Of a stretch of 64,000 nucleotides of DNA, positions 52,863 through 63,000 are shown in pieces; positions within the stretch are counted from its first letter, which is position 1; each line of letters opens with the position of its first letter. The notes under the pieces were generated by a model. The model saw nothing but the letters and a program-made list of their open reading frames with translations, was not told the origin of the DNA and ran no database searches. Source of the DNA: Blepharisma stoltei. Its lineage: Eukaryota > Ciliophora > Heterotrichea > Heterotrichida > Blepharismidae. A program made the position numbers and the translations under genes. The stretch lies in NCBI GenBank assembly GCA_914767885.1, contig CAJZBQ010000047.1, positions 310,001 to 374,000 of the forward strand. The letters are read 5' to 3'.

Positions 52863-53880
52863 TTAAGGCGATTTCTTTAATGTGAGTAAGTCGATGTCGA
52901 CTACGTTCTTAGCTTTGACTCCTTTATTATGCAGAGTTTTGACAACTAACTCAATGTTCTCTTTTTTCTTTGTCCCAATCACTAAAGTCTCAATTTCTCC
53001 TTTGGCCTTGATATTTTGGGCTTTTCCAGGGCACACAATCAGAACTTTAGCATGCTGCGCATTATAGACACTCAGCCCATCTTCTTCAGGAGCAAATACA
53101 GTTTTAGCACCAACAAAGCTGGTACCTAAAACACTTCCGAAAGTCAGTGGATACTTATGCACTAAAGTGTTCACAACTGTGTCTCCTCCTTTTATTCCTA
53201 CCTTTTTTGCAAAATCAGCTGCAAAGTTAACTAATTCTTCTTGAGTGTGGGAAGAGCCAAGATGGGAAAAGTTTGGGGTATTGGCCTTTACTTCAAAATT
53301 ATTCATAGGATTAAGGGTTTCTTCCAATTCTGCATAGACAGGGATTTGCTTCATTTTCAAGCTTCCTCTTATAGTAGAAAACCCTGTTTGGATGACTCCT
53401 TTGAGTTCAGGGAACTTTTTGCTCTTAAGAAGACTGCCTGCGTTGGTTTTTGACATTTCTGGGATATGATTCAAGAGATAGTCAATATGATAGTAGCCTT
53501 CAAAGCTTTCCCAAGGAGACAGAATAAGCAGTTTGGCAGATTTCATGCTTGACTCGAAATGTTCTGTTGAATCTAGACTTATCACTTCAAAACCAGCTTT
53601 AGCACATGCCAGATTAAGGATTAAGGACTCTGGATATTCTTTGTATGCAAGCCAAGTAACGACTTTATCACCTGGATGTAGGCCTAGCTCTGCGAGACCC
53701 ATGGCGTAGGCTTGAGAATATCTCTGCATTAGAAATTACATTTACTTCTTTGAAGGTCCATCTTGTTTGTTTACCGAGAAAATGCCAAGCGTCTCTGTAA
53801 GGGAACTGATTTAGTTGAGCTGCAAATGCTTTTTCTATTGGCCCACCTGAATATAGTCTCTGAATGGTTTTTCCAAGCAT
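52863..53880 (-). CDS. truncated acyl-CoA synthetase-like (ANL fold) protein, probably mitochondrial
   Basis: 333 aa after removal of a 16-nt intron. The N-terminal 20 residues (MLGKTIQRLYSGGPIEKAFA) look like a mitochondrial presequence. TRWTFKEVN-RYSQAYAMGLA and LGLHPGDKVVTWLAYKEYPE match the N-terminal half of AMP-forming acyl-CoA synthetases, as does LACAKAGFEVISLD. The usual Ser/Thr/Gly-rich AMP-binding loop and the C-terminal domain are missing, so it is unlikely to be an active ligase. It may be a structural or regulatory mitochondrial protein; that is inference. The end is convergent with the nucleoside hydrolase, 33 bp away. Confidence 0.75.
53724..53739 (-). other. 16-nt intron
   Basis: GTAATTTCTAATGCAG on the minus strand. 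Its removal is needed to join FKEVN to RYSQAYAMGLAEL in frame, since 16 is not a multiple of three. Confidence 0.9.
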
Positions 53881-54159
53881 TTTTTAATAGAAATTATCTC
53901 GAAATTATTTTATAATAAGGAAATTGAGAATTCGAGAAGATAATTTTAATATAATTTAATCACATATTTAAATTCATATCTATGTTAACTTAAAAGCGTT
54001 AGAAAAATAGTAATATCATTATGCTTGTTTATCTTAAACCTACATCATATCTTAAAATAAAGGTGAAATAGAATTATATAGCTATAATGCTGCAGTATCC
54101 ATTGAATTACAGAATATTGATTTAATAAGATTAAATAGTTTTAATAGAGTTCATAATTC

Positions 54160-55488
54160 ATGGCATACCATATGAAAGAAATGTTGGACTACGAAAAGGA
54201 GAGATGGAAAGAGAAAGGCCCATATTGGGTATTTGGAATTGCTTTATTTATGTTCTATCCTTTAGTACTCCCAGAATTAATAAAGCCGTTATATGAATTT
54301 TTGCTTTCTCACTTCGATGAATGCATTACCTTTGTTTTATTGATTCAGATTGTTCATCATGTAAGCTATGCTCTGCATTGTGCAATTCTTATCGTTATAG
54401 CTTTGTTGAAGAATCCCAGTTTAGAAAAATTTAGAGTAAATCCTTCTTCATGGCCTTGGGAAGTGGATATGCCACTTATAAAAAGAAACGCAGTTACCCT
54501 ATTCGTCAACTTTTTCCTTATCAACCCTATCGTGGCTTATGTTGGCTATAAGACCGATTTATTCAGTACTCGGTTTGAGACTGTTTATCCTTCTTTTACT
54601 GAAGTTCTTTGGCAAATACTGTTTTGTATGGTAACTGAAGATATATGGTCATATACATTTCATGCCCTCAACCACTATGGCCCGCTTTATAGGAATATTC
54701 ATAAAAAGCACCATCAATATAATATCACAATAGGTATTTCAGCTGACTCCTCCCCATCCTTGATCGAACGATTCACTGTAAAAATTCTTAAAAATTGGGA
54801 AAAATTAACCCCCATCCTTGATCGAACGATTTTCATATCATGCAAATTTTTTATATATAAAAAATATATTAGTTATCAAAAGCTTGGGAAGATGCGCCTA
54901 ATGAAGTTGTCGTCAGAGGCTTTGAGACAACAGAAAGTATTCTTATGAAATTATTTCAATTTTTTGCTGTAAAAATAATTATTAAATACTCTTAACCCTC
55001 TATTTAAAAATATATTAAAAAATATATATATTTTATATTTTATATAAAATTTTTTTCCCAAAAAATTTTTTTTAACCCTCATCCTTGATCGAACGATGGC
55101 GAGCCGTTCGATCAAGGATGGGCGGAGTGAGTACGCCCATCCAATAGAGTTCATAATGGTCAACATAGCAGCTTTATCAACTGGCGTTATTATACTGAGG
55201 AAAAGGATGCATTATATTTCCTTTTTATCATATATGTCCTATAGGATTGGAGATACTGTTGACCAGCATGGGGGCTATGAATTTCCTATTTCTCCATTTT
55301 CGATATTGCCTTTTGCAACTACAGCGCATTTTCATGACTATCATCATTCAGCAAATATAGGAAACTACGGCTCTCAATTCGCTATATTGGATGCTATGTT
55401 TAATACGTCTCCAGGCTTTTATAATCATATGAAGAAAAGAAATAAGAAATATGTGAAGAGAGCTCCTCAAGGATCTCATACTGAGTAA
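54160..55488 (+). CDS. fatty acid hydroxylase superfamily (sterol desaturase/C4-methyl oxidase type), split by a family 2 MITE
   Basis: 314 aa after removing 54747-55127 with one TGA: YNITIGIS-AE-YAHPIEFIMVN. The three His boxes are present: HALNH, HKKHH and HFHDYHH, which bind the di-iron centre. Hydrophobic segments lie at about residues 20-45, 60-85, 110-130 and 200-220. This fits an ER enzyme of sterol or lipid oxidation such as ERG25; the exact substrate is not decided by sequence. Length is close to ERG25 (about 300). Confidence 0.92.
54747..55127. mobile_element. family 2 IES, TGA-bounded
   Basis: 381 bp between TGA at 54744-54746 and 55128-55130. Left end CTCCTCCCCATCCTTGATCG plus a second copy at 54810; right-end hairpin CCTTGATCGAACGATGG / CCGTTCGATCAAGG (55083-55121). 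The same layout as 18446-19907 without the nested element. Confidence 0.92.
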
Positions 55489-55708
55489 AAATCAATTTAA
55501 TTAAATAATCTGTTGAGACCAATCTCTAATTTAGTCAAATTTTATTACTGTTTTAAAGATTTAGAAATTAGTAAAATCATTGAAAAATATAATTTATCAA
55601 GCTTATAACCATGATAATTTATTAAATAAATGATTTAATACTCCATATATTAATATATCCTCAAAAATCGTTATTTTCATAATATATCATCTAGATGTGC
55701 TAATAAAA

Positions 55709-58700
55709 ATGGAATTCAGCTTCACATTTTCACAGGTTGTTCCAATTATCGTTGCCATTTTAGCGATATTCATCTACTTTTTCGGAAAGAACAGAAACAA
55801 ATTAATAGCCCACAAATGGGCAAACACACTCGAGCCATTTCTTAAAGAAAACTTCACAAATATAGGGGAATTCGCAGGAGCAGAATATTTAAAGTAAGAG
55901 CCACACAGACAATACACGAACCAAATTTTCAGAATTATGGCATCAGGAAGAAAAAGCTGCCTTTATTTTGTTTCAATTATAGAGCTGACAAGAAGACACA
56001 ATATCATCTATGCGACGATTGGGAGATTTTTTAGCAGTGAAACAGATAGATTTGCTTTTGAAATCGTAGTAAATGTGAATCCTCCATCTCCAGTGATATT
56101 TGCTCTATTGAAAAATATTCACAAGAAGAAAATTTTTAAAGAATATGATGATTTAGGGTGAGGCGAAAAAAAAACGCTGGGGTTTTTTTCGCCAACTTTT
56201 TCACCGTTAAATTTATAGGAAAATTTTGAATTTTCTCCAGATGGCGGAAAAAACCCCATAATAAAAAAAAAAAGTAGTGGCGGAAAAAAAAAAACCCCAG
56301 CGAAAACAAAAACCGTCAAAGTCAGAGGAAAAAACCCCCAAATGGTGCTAAAAACGGAGGAAAAAACCCCAATATACAATATAATTAAATGCTTAAAATG
56401 ATAGGCAAATATTAGAGAAAATACAAATAAAGATTTATAATTTAGTTACAATAAATCAATTAAAACAATATTAATATATAGATGTATAGATTTATTCTCA
56501 AAGTAACTATAAAGCTATGATTAACAAAAATAATGGAAAAATATAAAAATCAACTATAAAAAAAATTTACAATCAAAACCTGGCGGAAAAAAAAAAAAAC
56601 CGAAACGGTGCAAAAACCAGAGGAAAAAACCCCGAGTATGGAGTGAAAATTGGCGAAAAAAAACCCCCAATGTTTTTTTTTTTATAATAATTTTTTTCCA
56701 AATATTATCAGTGAGGATAGATTTACCTGCTAATTAATTAATTATTAAGCTATTTCATTCTAGTTTGTCAATCTATGAGCTATATATATATGCTAAATCA
56801 TTCAGCGTTCTAATTATAAAAAGTTATTTGAATAATAAAAAAGAAGGCGAAAAATTTACTTTAATACTATCCAATACTTAAACCATATATTTACTTTCGA
56901 TGCATCATACCAGCTCATCTTGTATTCACCTGCGACAAACTGCACTAGCTCATCTTGTATCCACTTGTGGCACATCCTGTTCTTGCTTATTTTGTATTCA
57001 ACTGCGACACATCCTGTAGAGATCATCCTGCATCCAACTGCGATATATCCTATATAGATCGCTATGAAATAATACCTTAACTCCCCCCCCCTCCGTGAGT
57101 GAACAAAACCATTAGAAAAATCGCTATTTTTTGCCCAAAAACCCACCCTCCGTGAGTGAACAAAAATTTTTTTAATAGAAAAATTTTTTATGGAAAAAAA
57201 ATTTGATATATAAATGATAATTATTATAATGAAATCTAGAGCTAATTCTGTTTAATTTTACACGAATTGCTTTTTAAAAACATAAATTTTTATAAATTAA
57301 ATTAATATTTGCTTTCCAATTTTTGCGAATTAGGATTTTTTAAATTTCGAAAAAAAAAACATTTTTTAGAAAATTTATATATAAATTTTTTTAAAAAAAA
57401 TAAATTAACCCCCCTCCGTGAGTGAACAAAATTTTTTTGTTCACTCACGGAGGGGGGGGGGAGTAAGAGGTAAAATAGCGATCTTACAAGTAAAAATGGC
57501 AATGACAATTGCTATTTTTATAGCAAGTACAGATTTGACTTGGCAAACTTTTTCTATAGATTGTATTTGCCAAGCCAAACGTGAACTGGTGATACAAATG
57601 GTCTTTGCCATGGTTAGAAGAATTTTTAGATAACTACTTTCGGTCTTTAGATATTGCTCTACAGAGATAAAAATAACATAAAGGGGCTATGCTAGTTCAC
57701 CTTGTATCCGCTACGACAAATCCTGTACTAGCAAAACGTGTATCCGCCTGCAACGCATACTACTAGTTCACCTTTTATTCATCCTCGACATATCCTGAAA
57801 AGCTCATAATAAAGGTAGCATATAACTTAGTCTTAGCCTGATTGATGAGACTGGAGCAAATATGCTGAATTGTATCCGCTTCACCCATTGTATTGAATAT
57901 TTATAAATCCATAAACATAACGATGACCTCCCTTATCTTCATGTCTATTGCAACAAAAATTTTTCGAAAAAATCTTTATGCCTACTCAACACAACATTTT
58001 TTATAAAAAAATTTAATGCATTTTTCTCTAGGTGAGTTTCTCAAAAAAAAAATAAAACAGCGCACTGTAGGCGTGTCAATGACCTTCTCATCGAGATTTG
58101 GACGTCTTGTATCATTGCTCGCCATTTTATTAAACTTATCTTGTAAAAAATACGGGAAAATTTAAGATGCGCATCGAAATTTGTTGCAAGAGATATGAAA
58201 CTTATTTTTCCTATATAAAATTTTATATTGAAAAATTGCATTTTTGTTGCAATAGACATGAAGATTGAGGGGGGGTCATCGTTATATAAAAATCTATCCT
58301 CACTGATAATATTTGGAAAAAAAATTATTATAAAAAAAAAAACATTGGGGGTTTTTTTCCGCCAATTTTCACTCCATACTCGGGGTTTTTTCCTCTGGTT
58401 TTTGCACCGTTTCGGTTTTTTTTCCGCCAGGTTTTGATTGTAAATTTTTTTTATAGTTGATTTTTATATTTTTCCATTATTTTTGTTAATCATAGCTTTA
58501 TAGTTACTTTGAGAATAAATCTATACATCTATATATTAATATTGTTTTAATTGATTTATTGTAACTAAATTATAAATCTTTATTTGTATTTTCTCTAATA
58601 TTTGCCTATCATTTTAAGCATTTAATTATATTGTATATTGGGGTTTTTTCCTCCGTTTTTAGCACCATTTGGGGGTTTTTTTCCTCTGACTTTGACGGTT

Positions 58701-59228
58701 TTTTGTTTTCGCTGGGGGTTTTTTCCGCCACTACTTTTTTTTTTTTTATGGGGTTTTTTCCGCCATCTGGAGAAAATTCAAAATTTTCCTATAAATTTAA
58801 CGGTGAAAAAGTTGGCGGAAAAAACCCCAGCGGTTTTTTTCCGCCTCACCCATGATTTACGTATATTAGCGCAAGAAAGACCAAAATACACTATGCCAAA
58901 TGGTTTTGTTATTATGTCTGAAAATGATGAGAGTGCGAGCTGGATTCTTACTAATGAAATTTTGCACTATATTGAAGTGCTAGCTCCAATTATCGAGATG
59001 ATTTATATTACTGATTTAGAAATTTTGCCAGTGAAAGCGCCGTTAACTTTAAGGTGCAATTTTCTTTTGCCACATAATAGTCAAAATAAAGTAAATAGCC
59101 AGCAAATTGAATTGGCTGGAAAATTTGCTTTGGCACTAGCTGATAGATTAAGTTTGTTTAGAATTAGTAATCAAGCACGGGAGTTATGCTTGAAAAGTAG
59201 GTCGAATTTAAGACCGAAATCTGAATAA
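55709..59228 (+). CDS. CCDC47: CCDC47 homologue (PAT complex), with 15-nt intron, split by a 2.7-kb foldback element
   Basis: 266 aa after removing the intron 55896-55910 and the 2704-bp insert. One transmembrane segment at residues 7-27 (VVPIIVAILAIFIYFF), then HKWANTLEPFLKENFTNIGE, YTNQIFRIMASGRKSC, FEIVVNVNPPSPVIFALLKN and FKEYDDL-RILAQERPKYTMP. The end RLSLFRISNQARELCLKSR matches CCDC47 near its C-terminus. CCDC47 is an ER membrane chaperone for multipass proteins. The protein lacks the long acidic N-terminal region and Lys-rich tail of animal CCDC47 (483 aa). The ATG at 55709 is the first Met before the membrane helix. Confidence 0.87.
55896..55910 (+). other. 15-nt intron
   Basis: GTAAGAGCCACACAG. 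Contains an in-frame TAA; removal gives AEYLK-QYTNQIFRIM, as CCDC47 requires. Confidence 0.88.
56880..57065. repeat. dispersed short repeats in the foldback core
   Basis: Variants of AGCTCATCTTGTATCCACTT, GCGACACATCCTGTA recur here and again at 57690-57880 (TTCACCTTGTATCCGC, CGACAAATCCTGTA) on the other side of the nested MITE. Period is about 35-45 bp. The MITE therefore inserted into an existing repeat array. Confidence 0.65.
57081..57463. mobile_element. family 1 MITE nested in the foldback element
   Basis: 383 bp between TAA at 57078-57080 and 57464-57466, same orientation as pogo. Doubled motif left, perfect hairpin right (CCTCCGTGAGTGAAC / GTTCACTCACGGAGG). Confidence 0.93.
57918..58280. 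repeat. inverted-repeat unit next to the right arm of the foldback element
   Basis: ATCTTCATGTCTATTGCAAC near 57938 is inverted at 58238-58268 (GTTGCAATAGACATGAAGAT); the match extends outwards through AACGATGACC and GGTCATCGTT. It may be a further nested element of about 350 bp or an inverted duplication. Confidence 0.6.
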
Positions 59229-59565
59229 TGCTAAATAAATGAATAGCTAATATCTCTTATTAATTGCTAGAATAAAATCATAGATATTATGAAAATAATT
59301 TCTTGATTGCTTTATGTATATATATATAAAGTAAGGTAATTACATTCTTTTTAAATGACTATTATGTTTTGTTAAAAATCTTTTATTTATTTGTGGATAT
59401 TTCAGATTAAATTAAGTTATAGATTCTTTATGCATAGCTTCGAAATAGATTTGTGGAGTGGAAATTATAAAATATCACGATAATATTAGAAAATATAATT
59501 TTTTTAAATTAAAAATAAGTTATCAAAATTGCTAATTCTCTCTATTCTTTTATGAGTTATAATAA
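59229..59565. other. intergenic, AT-rich
   Basis: 337 bp, nothing recognised. Confidence 0.5.
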
Positions 59566-59701
59566 ATGGTTGCAATTTTTCAAGCATACTTACCTTTTTA
59601 TTGGACAATGATTTCTGCAGGAGCCGGTGGCAGCATTGCTAAGCTTTTTACTTTACCATTCGACACTATTAAAGCCCGAATTATGGTTCAAAACTAACTA
59701 A

Positions 59702-60458
59702 CTCTCCCCCCCATTTAATAACGGACACTTTTTTTGTTCGTTATTAATGGGGTCTAACTTATAAAATTTTTGGAAAAAAAAAATATATATAAAATTTATA
59801 TTAAATATCTATGATTATTTTATATAAAAATTTCAATTAAAGAGTTAATAATAAAAGGATTCAAATGATTGCAACAGAAAGAGAAGCGCCTAAATGCAAG
59901 CGAAAAAGATAACTATTGCTAACTCCCCACCCCTCCGTGAGCGAACAAAACCATTAGAAAAATCCCTCACCCTCCGTTAGCGAATAAAATGTTTTTTAAT
60001 AGAAAAATTTTGATATATAAATGATAATTATTATAATGAAATCTGGAGCTAATTCTGTTTAATTTTAAACAAATTACGTTTTAAAACATAAATTCTACAA
60101 ATTCAATTAATATTTGCTTTCCAATTTTGCGAATTAGGATTTTTTAAATTTCGAAAAAAAAATAACCCCCTTCGTAAGCGAACGAGATTTTTTGGTTCGC
60201 TCACACGAGCGGGGAGTAAAGCACCAGCTTCAGATTAAGCCACTATTAGCTTATTCGCTTTTATTTATTATTCTTTGCTCGATTATGTTTGTCCTTATCT
60301 TATTCTAACTACTTAAAATTAGTAAACTATAAAGACTAAATTAGCTTATATAAATTTTATAGTAAATTTTGTTCGTTATTAAATGGGGCGGGACCTAAGG
60401 AAAAAAATTTTAGGAGAAAAAAATGACGGTTTTGTTCGTTATTAAATTGGGGGGAGAC
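59702..60458. mobile_element. CTCCC-type MITE, family 4 (CCCATTTAATAACGAAC), TAA-bounded
   Basis: 757 bp between TAA at 59699-59701 and 60459-60461. Left hairpin CCCCCATTTAATAACGGAC and GTTCGTTATTAATGGGG (59706-59752). Right doubled motif: GTTCGTTATTAAATGGGG near 60369 and TTCGTTATTAAATTGGGGGG near 60435. Same architecture as families 1-3 with a different inner motif. Contains a nested family 1 element. Confidence 0.85.
59923..60216. mobile_element. family 1 MITE nested in family 4 element
   Basis: 294 bp between TAA at 59920-59922 and 60217-60219; left CTCCCCACCCCTCCGTGAGC with second copy near 59969, right eroded hairpin CCTTCGTAAGCGAACGAG / GGTTCGCTCACACGAGC. Shorter than other copies. 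Confidence 0.85.
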
Positions 60459-61879
60459 TAAGAGGCTCTATAAATTTTTCAGGCCCTTTAAATTGTGCTG
60501 CTTTTATTGTAAAAGAAGAAGGTTTTTCTTCCCTCTGAAGAGGTCTGAAATATGGAATTCAGCGTCAATTTATTTATTGTTCTTTACGCCTCGCCACATT
60601 TTAAAGTCTGAGTGACTGAGTTAGCTGGTCAACTAAAGAAAATCCTAAATATACCACCTAATTCAGAAAATTTATTTAGGCCTGCTATCTGGAGCTCTGC
60701 CTCTTTTATTGCACTTCCAACTGATTTGATTAAAATTAGGCTTTCAAGAGATGTAAAAAGCTCACAATTGAGACATAAAGGATTAATTAACGAGTGCAGA
60801 GAAATGATAAGAGAAGAAGGGCTTAGAGCTTAATAGCTTTATCTTGGCACGATGCTATTTGAAACTCAATAATAAACACAGCACAACTAGCAAGTTATTT
60901 CCAGATTAAACAGTCTATGCTGAAATTCGGATTTGGAGATGTGCTGTCAACCCATTGCATGTGTGGATTCTCAGCTGGTGCTTGTGCCACGTTTTTAGTA
61001 TCGTTAATACATATAGCGAGAGTAAAACGATTTAATGCCAAGCAAGGCCAATATAATTGAATTTGGGAATTTGCATTTAAAACGCTAAAGAATCATGGTA
61101 TCTTTATCTTCCATAATGGGCTTGCCACATTGTGAGATTTGGAGCATGGAGCATGGTTATAATTTATGCGACATAATAGATTGCATACCCCAACAGAATG
61201 CCGATCAGAAAAAATATGGTCTATTGCGCCTGCTTTATATAGTCTAAGTCTGTTTAGGTATCTTAAAACGATAAACGAAGATTTTTCCTTTTCTCTCTTC
61301 TTTTCAAAAAAGCTGACTTGTGCAATCAATTTTGAAAATTAAAATGAACGGCCAATAATAATCCAAAATATTTCAGCGGCTATATGTTTGCATCTTTTGA
61401 AAGTGTGAAAAGAATTGTTTTACAAAATATGTAAAGGACTGAGAATTTTAAACATTAGAACCAAATTAGATAAATAATTCAGTTAATTGCAGAAATTATA
61501 ATAAGTCAATATCAAGTTTTATTAAAATTTAATCATTCTACAATTAAATAAAGAAGTTACATTTTATTATGAAAATCAATTACCAAATTTTTAAGAAGCA
61601 CTTTTTCTGTGATTAGTATTCTGATAGCAGATATATCATTGAGTTTTTAAGTCTAACTATCATTACAAAAAGCAGCATCTTCTGAGTAACAGACTGTCAG
61701 ACTTTACATTAGAAATTCCTAAAAGGAAGAATAGAAGCTTATGCCTGCACATATATATCACACAAATATGGTATTTATTGAAAACTCCTCGAATTATTAA
61801 ATTACTAGTGCTTTCACTCTATGATCAGCTGAAATTAAGGCTTATGATAGAGTGCAAAACTAAATTAAATTATTAAACT

Positions 61880-62312
61880 GCATAAGTGGGCAATCCACTA
61901 TCCTTGCCCTATCTCAGCTCCAAACCAATAGCCTTTATATACCCCATGTTCAAATGAGGAAAATGGAAAGCCGCCATTTTGAGTTTCCGACCTGAACCAC
62001 CTATCCAGAGGATTAGCTTCCTTGAGCATATCATTATCTGTAGACCAGAGGATTAGCTTCCTTGAGCATATCATTATCTGTAGAATAGTCCGCTAATCCC
62101 AATAGATAAGGGCAAATATGGCAGGCAAAACCTGTCTAGCCCATCTTAAAAACAGCAAACCCTTGGGAGAGTAACAAAAAGCCATGCTTCAGCAGGTTTC
62201 CCATTGAGATGGTCTACTTAACTCACGAAGAGTATCTCTCAAAACTCATCGAGCCGGTAACCGCTCCATCACAATTCTATTTCCGTCAATATCATCATTT
62301 TATTTCTCGAAA
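61880..62312 (-). mobile_element. SINE-like insert E7, intergenic
   Basis: About 430 bp, GC-richer. Read on the minus strand it starts AAATGATGATATTGACGGAA, like E4, and shares the AGATGGGCTAGACAGG and GGTTTTGCCTGCC segments with E4. The direct repeat at its ends is unclear (TGCAAAA near 61852 and 62319 at best). The edges are therefore approximate. Confidence 0.6.
62005..62084. repeat. exact 40-bp tandem duplication inside E7
   Basis: The unit beginning CCAGAGGATTAGCTTCCTTG occurs twice head to tail with a 40-bp period and no difference seen, so the duplication is recent or an assembly artefact. Confidence 0.9.
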
Positions 62313-63000
62313 AATTGCAAAAGGATGAGGAATTTTTTAGACTTTAATGTAAAATCAAAAGAATGTAGAGGAGGATATAAAACTTTGGAAGCAATACTAA
62401 ATAAAGCATGAACGATGTAATGATGATATATATAATTCCTTGGAGAAACATATTGACTAAATTAAATAGCATAGGAATAAATTTCAATAATATTGAGCTA
62501 AATTCTTTTTGAATAATGCATTTAAGATAATCTTCTAGCTTTATGATCCATCAACAAAATAAGTAAGGGAAGATGAAGGATGAATCTTCTTTTACTGCTT
62601 TCAAAATAAATAGCGGCATAATTAATGCTACCATCACAAGCAGTCATTCTTAGATTAAGATTATTTACTATTGCTTTCATACATATTTTGCTTAATGCTC
62701 ACGAATGCACTTACCTTACAAATAAAAAGAAATTCCAATAATTTTCTTTTTTAAATTCCATTTCAAATATTAATTCTCAAATTCCCCAATATTTTCCTTA
62801 TTTAATTAATTGAAGTGTTAAATGGTATAATACTCATAAATGTCTAACAATATAAAAATATTTAAATTTTTTTACCCTAAAACAAGTAAATCGCTTTAAT
62901 TTTCTAGTTTTGAAAGATCCTATTTTCCGAAAGAGTTGCTCCATGCCTTCTTTTCTTTCAGATGCTGCCGTCTTTACTGATCTTGTAAAATATTGCAAAT

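Larger units (their letters stand above)
56156..58851. mobile_element. foldback element with about 570-bp inverted repeats and 8-bp duplication
   Basis: 2696 bp between ATGATTTA at 56148-56155 and 58852-58859. It begins GGGTGAGGCGAAAAA and ends TTTCCGCCTCACCC. The inverted repeats span about 56156-56730 and 58278-58851 and contain repeated GGCGGAAAAAAACCCC blocks. The 8-bp duplication is as in hAT elements, but no transposase is present. The core carries TATCC/CGACA repeats, a nested family 1 MITE and a smaller inverted-repeat unit. Excision restores CCDC47 (YDD-LRILAQ). Confidence 0.9.
59566..61434 (+). pseudogene. mitochondrial carrier (SLC25) pseudogene with nested IES-like inserts
   Basis: MVAIFQAYLPFYWTMISAGA to PFDTIKARIMVQN is carrier repeat 1 with its P-x-D-x-x-K/R signature. 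Then (after 59702-60458) NFSGPLNCAAFIVKEEGFSS, a frameshift near 60600, FKVWVTELAGQL, LPTDLIKIRLSRDVK, and a third repeat (LSTHCMCGFSAGACATFLVS, FNAKQGQYNWIWEFA) to MFASFESVKRIVL. TAA follows QN at the insert junction, and several TAA/TAG codons lie at 60830-60900 and 61150. With so many stops it cannot be a working carrier. A UCP-like uncoupling or dicarboxylate carrier is the likely ancestor. Confidence 0.85.
61435..63000. other. 1.6-kb gap without a gene
   Basis: AT-rich except for the GC-richer SINE-like repeat at about 61880-62312. No open frame of note. Confidence 0.5.

Noticed and set aside
56119-56379. Phe/Gly/Pro-rich ORFs on both strands here and at 58631-58855
   Set aside because: They are translations of the foldback arms (GGCGGAAAAAAACCCC blocks), not proteins.
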